Assembly (NCBI RefSeq): GCF_023706045.1
Contig: NZ_BQYL01000001.1
Span: forward strand, 992,001-1,056,000
Reading direction: 5' to 3'
DNA: 64,000 nucleotides
Source: Kangiella sp. TOML190
GTDB lineage: Bacteria; Pseudomonadota; Gammaproteobacteria; Enterobacterales; Kangiellaceae
Position numbers and translations under genes: made by a program. This document shows, in pieces, positions 27,925 to 36,585 of the stretch (position 1 is its first letter; every line of letters begins with the position of its first letter). A model generated the notes under the pieces. That model was not told where the DNA came from. It ran no database searches and worked only from the letters and a program-made list of their open reading frames with translations.

Positions 27925-28901
27925 GCTGCTATAGCCTGTTGTTTTTGTTCAAAATAAAGATTAAGTGTTGTTATTTGCTCACCACCATCATCAATCTTGT
28001 TGAAATGGCGACGAAACTCCTTTCCATCCGCTTGTTCTTGGAAATACCAAGAAACGTGCTTACGGGCTATCCTTGGCCCCATCACTTCACCATAAAACTG
28101 ATGTAACCTAGTGATATGCTGAAGCAAAATTTGTTGTACCTCTTGCCAACTTGGTGCTGCTAAGTACTCGCCAGTTTGCAAAAAGTGCCAAATCTCTCTA
28201 AAAATCCAAGGTTTACCTTGCGCTGCGCGACCAATCATCAAACCATCCGCCTGAGTCTGCGCTAAAACCTGTTTAGCCTTTTCGGGGCTGTTAATATCGC
28301 CATTGGCAATAATCGGAATCGACACCGCTTGTTTTATTTTGGCAATGGTCTCAAATTCGGCATTGCCCATAAACTTGTCGGCGCGGGTTCTGCCGTGGAT
28401 CGCCAAGGCTTGGATCCCTGCCTGCTCAGCAATCTTGGCAATCTCTAGACCATTACGATTATCCGCATCCTGTCCGGTACGAATTTTCAAGGTCACTGGC
28501 ACATTCACCGCTTCGACCACCGCTGTTAAAATCCGCTCGACCAAAGCTGGATCTTGCAAAAGCGCAGAACCAGCGGCTTTTTTACAGACTTTTTTAGCCG
28601 GACAACCCATATTGATATCGATCATCTGGGCGCCATGTTCCACATTGTGTTGCGCTGCCATGGCCATAATGTTCGGTTCAGTACCGGCAATTTGCACTGA
28701 GCGGATGCCAAGTTCACCCTTGTGAATTTTACGCAAACGGCTTTTTTTGCTGTTCCAAAGGCGTGGATCCGAAGCAATCATTTCCGAAACCGTCATGCCT
28801 GCGCCTAACTGTTTACACAACTGGCGAAAAGGTTGATCGGTAACACCTGCCATAGGCGCTAAGATCAATGGGTTCTCCAGTTGGTAAGGGCCAATTTGCA
28901 T
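27921..28901 (-). CDS. dusB: tRNA-dihydrouridine synthase B
   Basis: An FMN-dependent TIM-barrel enzyme of 326 residues that reduces uridine in the tRNA D-loop. Motifs: LAPMAGVTDQPFRQLC (flavin site), MIDINMGCPAKKVCKKAAGS (catalytic Cys) and IHGRTRADKFMG. It overlaps fis by 4 nt. A 157-nt gap upstream, before the DUF3426 gene, probably holds the dusB-fis promoter, though no box is clear enough to call. Confidence 0.97.
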   Translation of the reverse strand: MQIGPYQLENPLILAPMAGVTDQPFRQLCKQLGAGMTVSEMIASDPRLWNSKKSRLRKIHKGELGIRSVQIAGTEPNIMAMAAQHNVEHGAQMIDINMGCPAKKVCKKAAGSALLQDPALVERILTAVVEAVNVPVTLKIRTGQDADNRNGLEIAKIAEQAGIQALAIHGRTRADKFMGNAEFETIAKIKQAVSIPIIANGDINSPEKAKQVLAQTQADGLMIGRAAQGKPWIFREIWHFLQTGEYLAAPSWQEVQQILLQHITRLHQFYGEVMGPRIARKHVSWYFQEQADGKEFRRHFNKIDDGGEQITTLNLYFEQKQQAIAA

Positions 28902-29058
28902 TTAAGTCTCGGGTTTTTAGTGCAGGAGTTATTCCACGGCAAAATCGAGGTCGCGATCATACACCGTTTGTGGTCGGATTTGAACGGAAATTGTTTAAAA
29001 AATCGTCAATAATTTGCTTGACAAATGAGGTGCTGGACTAACTTTAGTGAAATTCCCG

Positions 29059-29814
29059 CTAGTTGACCAACTGAACCTGATAACCGCTGTAGCTCTTATT
29101 GTCGCTTAAAAAGCTAAAGCCGATCTGCACCGTTTGGTTAGGCTCAATCAAAGTATTGTGATTAACTTCGGGCAAATATTGAGCGGGCGTAAACACTGGA
29201 GTGGTAAATTGGCCGCCCTTAATGTCACTTAATACCACCTTGACCTTTGGGAAAGGTTGGGCGAAATCGGCGGTGTTTTTTAACAGCATACTAACTTCTT
29301 GCTGTCCTTTGACCTTAGGTGATACTTCAATTGCGCTGACCACAAATAGCTCGATACGTTGCAGCGAAGGAACCTGACAACCAAAAATTGAACAGGAAGC
29401 TTGGAGTAGCGGCCGCCAAGCCTTATCTTGTGACAAAGCCATCCGGTTGGGCCATAAATAGAGGTACCAAAAAGCGCATGACAATAAAATGACGCTGGAA
29501 AGCCCATAAAACAAGCCTTTCCAAGGTATGGGGCGAGCTTCAGGCTTGGGTTTTGCAGGCTCAATGGTCAGTTCAGGCGCATCAACTAAATCGTCGAAAG
29601 CTTTCTCCACCAATTTCTCAGAAGCCTGCTCTACATCCTCGGCCATAGCGGTTTTCTGGCTTTCCTGTTCCATCGAGACCAAGGAATCCGTGGCTAAAAA
29701 TAAGGAATGGCAAGAACCGCAGCGAACATGACCTTCCGCCATTTCAAGATGCTCTTTACGCAACTTAAAAACAGATTTGCAATGTGGACAATGGGTTAAA
29801 AAGGTTTCGCTCAT
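29059..29814 (-). CDS. Zinc-ribbon and DUF3426 membrane protein
   Basis: A 251-residue protein with an N-terminal MJ0042-type zinc ribbon (CPHCKSVFKLRKEHL then VRCGSCHSLF, two CxxC pairs), an acidic linker, one TM segment at about 100-118 (GLFYGLSSVILLSCAFWYLYLW) and a periplasmic DUF3426 domain (about 130-250). The family is common beside prmA in beta- and gammaproteobacteria; its function is unknown. It lies 33 nt after prmA. Confidence 0.88.
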   Translation of the reverse strand: MSETFLTHCPHCKSVFKLRKEHLEMAEGHVRCGSCHSLFLATDSLVSMEQESQKTAMAEDVEQASEKLVEKAFDDLVDAPELTIEPAKPKPEARPIPWKGLFYGLSSVILLSCAFWYLYLWPNRMALSQDKAWRPLLQASCSIFGCQVPSLQRIELFVVSAIEVSPKVKGQQEVSMLLKNTADFAQPFPKVKVVLSDIKGGQFTTPVFTPAQYLPEVNHNTLIEPNQTVQIGFSFLSDNKSYSGYQVQLVN

Positions 29815-29847
29815 GCCGGTAACTTGTCGTTTAGCACTGATCGGCGC

Positions 29848-30750
29848 TTAAGCTTTAACTCCAGTCAGTCGCGCCCAATCTCCCTCAATTGCTGGCGACT
29901 CCATCTGGAACCAAGGCTGATAAATGCTAATTAATTCATCCGCTTGTTGTTTTAATAGTCCTGATAATACCAGATTACCGCCGGATTTCACGGAGTTTGC
30001 TAGAGATTCTGCTAATTGACGCAGAGGCTCCGCTAAAATATTGGCCACCAAAATATCGGCGGTTGGTAGACTCACTTCATTGGGCAGACCTAGCACCAAA
30101 CGTTCTTCAGCGAGCCCATTGCGTTTTAGGTTCTCGCGAGTCGCGTCAATCGCCTGCGGATCGATATCCACCGCATACACTTTTTTTGCGCCGAGCAGTA
30201 GCGCCGCCAAGGTTAGAATTCCCGAGCCGCAGCCATAGTCGATCACTGTTTTACCGCTTAAATCAGCAGCGTCTAACCACTGCAAACACAAAGAGGTCGT
30301 GGGGTGAGTGCCAGTACCAAAAGCTAAACCAGGGTCGAGTTTGATATTAACTGCATCTGGATCGGGCGACTCGTGCCAGCTAGGAACTATCCAAACTCGC
30401 TGGCCAAACTGCATTGGCTTGAAGCTCTCCATCCAAGCTCGCTCCCAATCTTGATCACGAATAATTTCCCATTGGTATTGATTATTGGTTTTATCGATAT
30501 GGCCAGAAAAATCACTATTGGCAAGGATTCTATCGAGTAGCGCCGTTTCCGTATCAGCCTCAAACAATGCTAGCACGATTAAATGATCCCAAAATGGGGT
30601 TTCCCCAGGCTTAGGCTCTAAAATTGGTTTATCTTCAGCGTCTAAAAAAGTCACCGCCAGCGCACCCAGCTCCATTAAAAAATCGCTAAGGTTTTCAGTA
30701 TCCGTGCTATTGGGGTTATGGTAATTAAATTTTAATTGGATCCAGGACAT
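29848..30750 (-). CDS. prmA: Ribosomal protein L11 methyltransferase
   Basis: A 300-residue SAM-dependent enzyme that trimethylates L11. An N-terminal substrate-recognition domain starts MSWIQLKFNYH; the catalytic Rossmann domain carries DYGCGSGILTLAALLLGA (SAM site) and VANILAEPLRQL (the NxLA-type active-site motif). LDPGLAFGTGTHPTT is the family hallmark. Part of the conserved accBC-prmA-dusB-fis neighbourhood, here interrupted by three extra genes between accC and prmA. Confidence 0.97.
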   Translation of the reverse strand: MSWIQLKFNYHNPNSTDTENLSDFLMELGALAVTFLDAEDKPILEPKPGETPFWDHLIVLALFEADTETALLDRILANSDFSGHIDKTNNQYQWEIIRDQDWERAWMESFKPMQFGQRVWIVPSWHESPDPDAVNIKLDPGLAFGTGTHPTTSLCLQWLDAADLSGKTVIDYGCGSGILTLAALLLGAKKVYAVDIDPQAIDATRENLKRNGLAEERLVLGLPNEVSLPTADILVANILAEPLRQLAESLANSVKSGGNLVLSGLLKQQADELISIYQPWFQMESPAIEGDWARLTGVKA

Positions 30751-30782
30751 ATTAGAGCCTTAGTTAAGAATGAGGAATCACA

Positions 30783-31769
30783 TCAGGATATATATTTATT
30801 TGCTATCTTTATAAAATCATTTGGATTATTTACACCAAGGTAAATTCTATCGATAGCTTTATCAGTTATTTTTAGTTGAATAAGTACATTGGGATTGCCA
30901 GAAAAATTATAACGTTTAATAGATCTATCTCTTTTAATGTATGATTTTGTGCTGGAAATAGATTTAATATTGCTTAGAGGTATGACTCGATTATTGTAAA
31001 TGCCGAAGCGAATATTCAAACTACTTTCATCTATCGTTATAGGCCTTATGCCCATTGCTCGATATTCCGCAATAAAGAATAGTAAACTGAATAAAGTGAG
31101 CAGAGTGATCACATTTGCTGCTAAGGGCGACCACAAAAAGTGTATTATTAAGTGCATTATGGGCATTTCAGCGGCAATAAGCAGGATAAAACCAATGGCA
31201 TTGCTCTGAGCATCGTCTTTTAGATGATAATTAAATTGGTATTTTCCTTTAAAGTTTTCGGGGCGAACATTTCTTGCGAAGAGCGCGTAAGTCCAGATCC
31301 TAACTTCAAATATCAGAAAATTAGCAATTGGAGTTTTACCTAAAAAATTATATACAGGCTCAGCTATAGCCAGATCCGGATCTTTTGTCTTTTGCAAAGA
31401 AGATCTGATGGCTAAGTAGACAGTTAATAAAGCCGTTATTTCAACGATTAAGAAGGTCCCTAAAACTATGTAGCGACCAGTTTCTAGATAGCGCCAAAAA
31501 AATTTATTTTGCTCCGGAATAATGTAGCTGCCAATCAATACAAGTATACAAGCATAAACTATAGCCTTTATTAGAGCTTCTTTTTTATCTTTAATACAAA
31601 GAAAACAGAGGATAGGAAGTACTAGCAGACCATCTAATAAATACAGCCACTCAAAGTTGGCTTGTCCAAAATCATTTAATGGAGAGTGAGTCTGGTAATA
31701 ATATGCCCACCAAATTGATATCCCGATAAAAAACATTAACGGTAGTTTTTGCTTAATTGATGGATTCAT
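30783..31769 (-). CDS. Unknown multi-pass membrane protein with C-terminal PH-like region
   Basis: A 328-residue protein I do not recognise. Hydrophobic segments lie at about 10-26, 43-58, 69-85, 102-120, 150-168, and two at about 192-235, followed by a soluble C-terminus (240-328) with a pattern seen in bacterial PH domains (IDESSLNIRFGIYNNRVIPL, SNIKSI). The gene is visibly richer in A+T than its neighbours, which hints at later arrival. It starts 4 nt after the SMI1/KNR4 gene, with AGGAAG just upstream, so the two are translationally linked. Function unknown; a partner relationship with the SMI1 protein is only inferred. Confidence 0.72.
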   Translation of the reverse strand: MNPSIKQKLPLMFFIGISIWWAYYYQTHSPLNDFGQANFEWLYLLDGLLVLPILCFLCIKDKKEALIKAIVYACILVLIGSYIIPEQNKFFWRYLETGRYIVLGTFLIVEITALLTVYLAIRSSLQKTKDPDLAIAEPVYNFLGKTPIANFLIFEVRIWTYALFARNVRPENFKGKYQFNYHLKDDAQSNAIGFILLIAAEMPIMHLIIHFLWSPLAANVITLLTLFSLLFFIAEYRAMGIRPITIDESSLNIRFGIYNNRVIPLSNIKSISSTKSYIKRDRSIKRYNFSGNPNVLIQLKITDKAIDRIYLGVNNPNDFIKIANKYIS

Positions 31770-31773
31770 AAAG

Positions 31774-32175
31774 TTAACTTCCTAGCCAAACGTCCTTCGC
31801 CCAATGCCAAATCGACGGCCAAATGTCATCGGTTTGCTGCTGTCCTTGCCAGAGGCTAATTTCGTTAGCTTCGGAAATGCAATAATAGCCTTGCGCTGTT
31901 TCACAGATGGGGATTAAGTTTCTAGGTACGCCTATGTCCCATGCGTTGGCGGCAACGTCGGGTAGATGGGTGTGGGCTTGCGGATCGGTAATGGTAACTG
32001 GTTCGAGCGAGCCGATAACTAGATTGCTTAGCTCTAATAAAAATAGCCGCAAGTCACTGGGAAGGGGAATAAACAATTCCTCTTCGATCATGACTAAGTC
32101 GTCTTCATCGGGTAGTTCCAAGCCAAAGGCTACTGATTGAGCCGATTCTTGGAGTAATTCAATAACGTCTTCCAT
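31774..32175 (-). CDS. SMI1/KNR4 (SUKH) family protein
   Basis: A 133-residue soluble acidic protein with the SMI1/KNR4 fold pattern: the acidic start (LELPDEDDLVMIEEEL), then FIPLPSDLRLFLLELSN, the central LIPICETAQGYYCIS and a Trp-rich end (WPSIWHWAKDVWLGS). The superfamily includes many immunity proteins of polymorphic toxin systems but also housekeeping members, so immunity cannot be assumed. The downstream gene, an unknown membrane protein, starts 4 nt after its stop. Confidence 0.82.
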   Translation of the reverse strand: MEDVIELLQESAQSVAFGLELPDEDDLVMIEEELFIPLPSDLRLFLLELSNLVIGSLEPVTITDPQAHTHLPDVAANAWDIGVPRNLIPICETAQGYYCISEANEISLWQGQQQTDDIWPSIWHWAKDVWLGS

Positions 32176-32271
32176 GGCTCAAGTATAGGCTAATTAAGAT
32201 GTTCTGGGGAAGCAAACAAGTGTAAGTAAATAAGCTAAAGCAAATATTTAGCTCTCTATTTAAGGGCTCGA

Positions 32272-33081
32272 CTATTTCAAGCGATAACCTTCTTTGCTTT
32301 TAAGGTAGAGAATTACTTCCGTTTTAGTTTTTAGGCCATGTTTTGCTGTGGTTTTAGAGCTAAAAAAGCTAGCAGGGGATAGGTTGGTCGAGGACTCTTG
32401 ATGGTTAAAGTGATAATAGGCTTCTCCTTTAATCACGACAGCCTTTAGATCTGAATCCGTTTCGATATATCCGCTAAAATCTGCTGGCAATTTAATAAAG
32501 CTTGCAGTTTCGCCATCCGCTTTTCGCCACAGGTTGGCTATTTGTACGGAACTTCTATCTGTCCAGCTAATGTCGTTTGCCCCAAGCCACACTAGATTAC
32601 TGCTTGCTACATTGATAGTTTTTTCGCCATTATCAAATGCTTGGTTAGCAGGTTTTACCAAGTATGGGCCGCTATCAATTTCTAGGTAGATTAGGTTGCT
32701 TTGTCCATTGGCTGCGGTGATGTGATTTTCTCCTGCCGGTTGGGTCCAAAAAGAACCTGGAGTCAACCACATTTTTTCAGCCGTAGGGTCGTCATTGTGT
32801 AGTAACCCTTCAATAACGACTCCCCGATAAGATATGTTATGAATATGAGGTGGTGAGGAGAAGCCTTTGTCGAACTTAACGAGCATACCCGTAGCCACAT
32901 TCTTGCTGCGGTCACCCCACAAATTTACTGCCTTGGGACTCGAATTACCACGAGCAGGATTTAACAGTCCCCATTCAATGTCTGAGATTGAAATCACTTG
33001 GTTTTCTTGTGCCTGAACCAATGAGCTCATGAGAAAGGCGACCCATAAAGTCGTAGTGAATTTTCCTACAGGCATATTCAA
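32272..33081 (-). CDS. Secreted cupin-like protein (DUF4437 type)
   Basis: A 269-residue protein with a signal peptide (about 1-24, ending SLVQAQ) and two related beta-rich halves. The first has [20 protein letters not shown], a cupin-like HxH metal motif, plus [18 protein letters not shown]; the second repeats the pattern with [16 protein letters not shown] but without the HxH. This layout fits the DUF4437 family; the substrate is unknown. It follows accC after a 12-bp perfect inverted repeat (33111-33146). Confidence 0.75.
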   Translation of the reverse strand: MNMPVGKFTTTLWVAFLMSSLVQAQENQVISISDIEWGLLNPARGNSSPKAVNLWGDRSKNVATGMLVKFDKGFSSPPHIHNISYRGVVIEGLLHNDDPTAEKMWLTPGSFWTQPAGENHITAANGQSNLIYLEIDSGPYLVKPANQAFDNGEKTINVASSNLVWLGANDISWTDRSSVQIANLWRKADGETASFIKLPADFSGYIETDSDLKAVVIKGEAYYHFNHQESSTNLSPASFFSSKTTAKHGLKTKTEVILYLKSKEGYRLK

Positions 33082-33110
33082 CCTCTTAACTGGTGAAAAC
33101 AGCGTTTACA

Positions 33111-33146
33111 ATCTAGATCAGAATAACGGATTACTCTGATCTAGAT
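33111..33146. repeat. Perfect 12-bp inverted repeat between accC and the cupin gene
   Basis: ATCTAGATCAGA (33111-33122) and its exact complement TCTGATCTAGAT (33135-33146) flank a 12-nt loop. It lies just after the accC stop and 30 nt before the next start. There is no T-run on either strand, so it is not a standard terminator; it may be an mRNA-stabilising hairpin or an operator for the cupin gene. Confidence 0.85.
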
Positions 33147-33160
33147 ATGTAGAGTACAGG

Positions 33161-34507
33161 TTATCCTTCGCCAAACATTTGTCGCTCAAGATAATGAATG
33201 TTAGTACCACCTTTTTGGAAGTTAACGTCTTTTAGGATACGTTTTTGTAGATCTACGTTGGTTTTAATACCATCGATAACGATTTCTTCCAAAGCCATTT
33301 GCATTCGCGCAATCGCTACTTCGCGAGTTTCACCGTGCGTGATCAGCTTGCCAATCATTGAGTCATAATGTGGCGGTACTTTATAGGTCGCGTAAATATG
33401 CGAATCCATACGAATACCAGGGCCGCCGGGCGCATGATAACGTTTGATTTCGCCTGGACTTGGAATAAAGGTTTCCGGATCTTCAGCGTTGATTCGGCAT
33501 TCGATGGCATGGCCATTAAGCACTATATCTTCTTGTTTAAAAGATAGCGGCTGATTAGAAGCAATCCGTAATTGCTCTTTGATAATATCAACTCCAGTTA
33601 TCAACTCTGAAACCGGATGTTCGACCTGAACCCGAGTATTCATCTCGATAAAGTAGAACTCGCCTTTTTCGAACAAAAACTCGAAAGTGCCGGCGCCTTT
33701 GTAGCCCAATTCAATGCAAGCTTGCACACAACGCTCGCCAATGTGACGTCGCATTTGCTCGGTGATGCCCGGAGCAGGCGCTTCTTCTACCACTTTTTGA
33801 TGGCGCCGCTGCATTGAACAATCTCGTTCGCCCAAGTGAATGGCGTTGCCGTGGCCATCGGCTAAGACTTGAATTTCGATATGGCGCGGAGTTTCCAAGA
33901 ATTTTTCCATATAAACCATATCGTTACCGAATACTGAGCCGGCTTCTGACTTGGTCAAAGAGATAGCGTTAATCAGCTCTTCTTCTTTGTGTACTACCCG
34001 CATACCACGACCACCGCCACCGCCTGCGGCTTTGATAATGACCGGATAGCCGATACGTTTAGCCATTGATAGGTTGGTTTTTTCATCCTCGCCTAGAGGC
34101 CCATCAGAACCCGGAACGCACGGTACTCCCGCTTTTTTCATGGCCGAAATGGCTGAAACTTTATCACCCATAAGGCGAATAACGTCAGCGCTTGGGCCAA
34201 TAAAACTAAAACCGGATTGCTCTACTTGCTCGGCGAAGTCGGCATTTTCCGCCAAAAAGCCGTAACCAGGGTGAATACCGACGGCATCGGTAATTTCCGC
34301 AGCAGAAATAATCGCTGGAATATTTAAATAACTTTGAGTTGCAGGAGCAGGACCAATGCACACCGATTCGTCAGCCAGACGAACGTGCATCAAGTCTTGA
34401 TCAGCAGTGGAATGAACCGCTACCGTTTTAATCCCTAACTCACGACAAGCGCGCAGAATGCGTAGCGCAATTTCTCCGCGGTTGGCAATAACCACTTTTT
34501 CTAACAT
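33161..34507 (-). CDS. accC: Acetyl-CoA carboxylase, biotin carboxylase subunit
   Basis: A 448-residue ATP-grasp enzyme that carboxylates biotin on AccB, the first step of fatty acid synthesis. Signatures: [36 protein letters not shown] (ATP loop), [16 protein letters not shown] and [16 protein letters not shown] (catalytic and metal-binding). Full length. It follows accB by 27 nt in the conserved aroQ-accB-accC operon. Confidence 0.98.
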   Translation of the reverse strand: MLEKVVIANRGEIALRILRACRELGIKTVAVHSTADQDLMHVRLADESVCIGPAPATQSYLNIPAIISAAEITDAVGIHPGYGFLAENADFAEQVEQSGFSFIGPSADVIRLMGDKVSAISAMKKAGVPCVPGSDGPLGEDEKTNLSMAKRIGYPVIIKAAGGGGGRGMRVVHKEEELINAISLTKSEAGSVFGNDMVYMEKFLETPRHIEIQVLADGHGNAIHLGERDCSMQRRHQKVVEEAPAPGITEQMRRHIGERCVQACIELGYKGAGTFEFLFEKGEFYFIEMNTRVQVEHPVSELITGVDIIKEQLRIASNQPLSFKQEDIVLNGHAIECRINAEDPETFIPSPGEIKRYHAPGGPGIRMDSHIYATYKVPPHYDSMIGKLITHGETREVAIARMQMALEEIVIDGIKTNVDLQKRILKDVNFQKGGTNIHYLERQMFGEG

Positions 34508-34534
34508 AAGATTCTCTCAAACTGATGAGTGGGA

Positions 34535-34993
34535 TTACTCGATAACAAACATAGGCTCGTCAAACTCAACCGGATCGCCATTGGTGTGCAAGATTTGCTT
34601 AACCACCCCAGCTTTATCCGACTCAATTTGGTTCATCATCTTCATAGCCTCGACGATACATAAGACATCGCCGACATTAACCTGCTGGCCAATTTCAACA
34701 AAGTCTTTAGCGCCAGGAGAAGGCGCTGCATAGAAGGTGCCGACCATTGGCGAGCGGACAAGGTGTCCTGCTGGCTCTGGTTCAGCTGCGGCGGCGGCAG
34801 TGGTCGCTTCGGCAGCAACCGGAGCCGCTGGCGCAGCTACAGGAGCGGAAGGAACCGTGATTTGAGTGGGAGCGGCAACTTGGCTACCAGCGCGCGAAAT
34901 GCGGACTGATTCTTCGCCTTCTTGGATCTCCAGTTCGGCGATACCAGATTCTTCAACTAACTCAATTAATTTTTTGATCTTACGTAAATCCAT
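34535..34993 (-). CDS. accB: Biotin carboxyl carrier protein of acetyl-CoA carboxylase
   Basis: A 152-residue carrier. N-terminal helical part ([20 protein letters not shown]), a flexible Ala/Pro-rich linker (about 48-78) and the C-terminal biotinyl domain with the modification site EAMKMMNQ (Lys of MKM). It shuttles carboxyl groups from AccC to AccAD. It follows aroQ by 29 nt. Confidence 0.98.
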   Translation of the reverse strand: MDLRKIKKLIELVEESGIAELEIQEGEESVRISRAGSQVAAPTQITVPSAPVAAPAAPVAAEATTAAAAAEPEPAGHLVRSPMVGTFYAAPSPGAKDFVEIGQQVNVGDVLCIVEAMKMMNQIESDKAGVVKQILHTNGDPVEFDEPMFVIE

Positions 34994-35022
34994 AACTTTT
35001 TACTCGGGTTAAATAATGTAAG

Positions 35023-35466
35023 TTAATGCTGCTTTAAATAATTAATGGCAGCATCCATAGCATATCGATAGCTGTCTGCACCAAAGCCCGCCACTTGTCC
35101 CAGCGCTATATCGCTAAAGTAGGAATGATGGCGAAAAGGTTCGCGGCTATGAGGGTTGGATAAATGTACTTCAATAAACGGAATGGCAACGGCTAGCAAA
35201 GCATCTCTTAGAGCAACACTGGTATGAGTATACCCCGCAGAGTTAAATACAATTAAACTCACGTTATCTTCTTTTGCCTGCTGAATCGCATCAATTAAAG
35301 CTGACTCGGAATTGGATTGAAAATGAGCAAAAGCCAAATCCGCGGCTTTAACTTGTGATTTGGCGTCTTTTACGATGGTCTCCAAGCTTACGTCACCATA
35401 AACTCCAGGCTCACGCGAGCCTAAAAGGTTAAGATTGGGGCCATTCAGTAAAAGAATCTGCTTCAT
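35023..35466 (-). CDS. aroQ: 3-dehydroquinate dehydratase, type II
   Basis: A 147-residue flavodoxin-like dodecameric enzyme dehydrating 3-dehydroquinate in the shikimate pathway. Motifs: [19 protein letters not shown] (catalytic Arg and Tyr), [17 protein letters not shown] and [17 protein letters not shown]. Complete. It heads the aroQ-accB-accC operon, a common gammaproteobacterial order. Confidence 0.98.
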   Translation of the reverse strand: MKQILLLNGPNLNLLGSREPGVYGDVSLETIVKDAKSQVKAADLAFAHFQSNSESALIDAIQQAKEDNVSLIVFNSAGYTHTSVALRDALLAVAIPFIEVHLSNPHSREPFRHHSYFSDIALGQVAGFGADSYRYAMDAAINYLKQH

Positions 35467-35850
35467 TTGCTGCCAAAATAAAGTTAAATGTGGTTAAGTT
35501 CACTTAAAGTAGCATTATTGTAATTGGCTATCAATAATCCAAGGTCGTTAAGTGAAGTTGCACAGGTTTTTAACGATAGGCGATTTTACTGCATTTTGAT
35601 GGTCTTTAGCCACATTTTTGCTTCGTGGTCGGAGTAGATTGGCAAAATTGTTGAGTAATTCAACAAATCGCTTAAGAATTTTACAATTGTTTTAAGAATT
35701 GTTTCGATAGAGTGGTTAGAATAGATTGGTAATTGTGTGCTTTAGTAAAAAGCATTGGTAGTGAATTAAACATTCTTTTAAACGTTTTGCCAGGCAAGGC
35801 GATTCGGTGAAAGAAGTTAATAACAATAACAAGTCAGCATTGGAGTTTGG
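35467..35850. other. 384-nt intergenic region, divergent promoters expected
   Basis: The longest gene-free stretch in the window separates aroQ (minus) from the OmpR-type regulator (plus). It is A+T-rich and contains the inverted repeat TTGTTGA-GTAAT-TCAACAA (35648-35666) and two AAGAATT words at 35673 and 35693, which could be regulator sites. No convincing small gene or well-spaced -35/-10 pair was identified. Confidence 0.6.
35648..35666. promoter_or_regulatory. Candidate operator, 7-5-7 inverted repeat
   Basis: TTGTTGA (35648-35654), spacer GTAAT, TCAACAA (35660-35666): a perfect dyad in the aroQ/regulator intergenic region. It may bind a dimeric regulator such as the adjacent OmpR-type protein, but that is a guess; OmpR-type proteins more often use direct repeats. 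Confidence 0.35.
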
Positions 35851-36564
35851 ATGTCTGAGATTATAAAAGTACTGTATCTGGAAGATGATATTGCACAATC
35901 TGAAGCCCTCAAGCAGGTTCTTAAAGAAACAGGTTATGATTTTACTCATTGCCTGACCGGAACCGATTTGTTGAAGCAAATTGAGGAAAACGACTTTGAC
36001 TTGATGATCCTGGATTGGGAAGTGCCTGATCTAACCGGAGTTGAAGTTTTGGAACAGGTGCGTTCTTTCCATAATTGGAAAGGGCCTATTTTATTCGTGA
36101 CTCAGCGTGATGCTGAGCAGGATATAGTACAAGCCTTAGAAAAAGGCGCCGATGATTATATGGTTAAGCCATTCCGTCCGACGGAATTGGAAGCGCGCTT
36201 AAAAGCCTTGGTTCGTCGCGCTGGTCTTTTAGATAACGATGCCGATATTGAATTGGGGATCTTCACCATTTCGCAAAAACATCGCGAGGTGCTGGTGGAT
36301 GGTAAGCCGGTGTCTTTGACCACAAAAGAATACGAATTGGCTTTATTACTTATGAAGAATCTGGGACGTCTTTATTCTCGACGTTACCTATTAAAAAATA
36401 TCTGGGGTATCGACTCCGATATTAGTACCCGAACGGTGGATGCGCACGTCAGTTCCTTAAGACGAAAATTAGGCTTAAGGGCTTCTTCGGGTTATCAAAT
36501 TAAAACCGTGTATCAACATGGATATCGTTTAGAAAAGCTGTTAGAGTCAGAGGCTGTGGCTTAA
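35851..36564 (+). CDS. OmpR/PhoB-family response regulator
   Basis: A 237-residue two-domain regulator: receiver (1-120) with acid pair D12-D13, phosphoacceptor D55 (LMILDWEVPDLTG) and Lys in YMVKPF; then a winged-helix DNA-binding domain (about 130-232: LTTKEYELALLLMKN, STRTVDAHVSSLRRKLGL). It is followed by a LysM-FecR protein and a CHASE2 histidine kinase, its likely cognate kinase. The target genes are unknown. Confidence 0.95.
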   Translation: MSEIIKVLYLEDDIAQSEALKQVLKETGYDFTHCLTGTDLLKQIEENDFDLMILDWEVPDLTGVEVLEQVRSFHNWKGPILFVTQRDAEQDIVQALEKGADDYMVKPFRPTELEARLKALVRRAGLLDNDADIELGIFTISQKHREVLVDGKPVSLTTKEYELALLLMKNLGRLYSRRYLLKNIWGIDSDISTRTVDAHVSSLRRKLGLRASSGYQIKTVYQHGYRLEKLLESEAVA

Positions 36565-36585
36565 GCATTAAATTTCTAAAAAACT

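Noticed and set aside
35716-35979. 87-residue minus-strand ORF
   Set aside because: It overlaps the start of the OmpR-type regulator in antisense and shows no domain or ribosome site.
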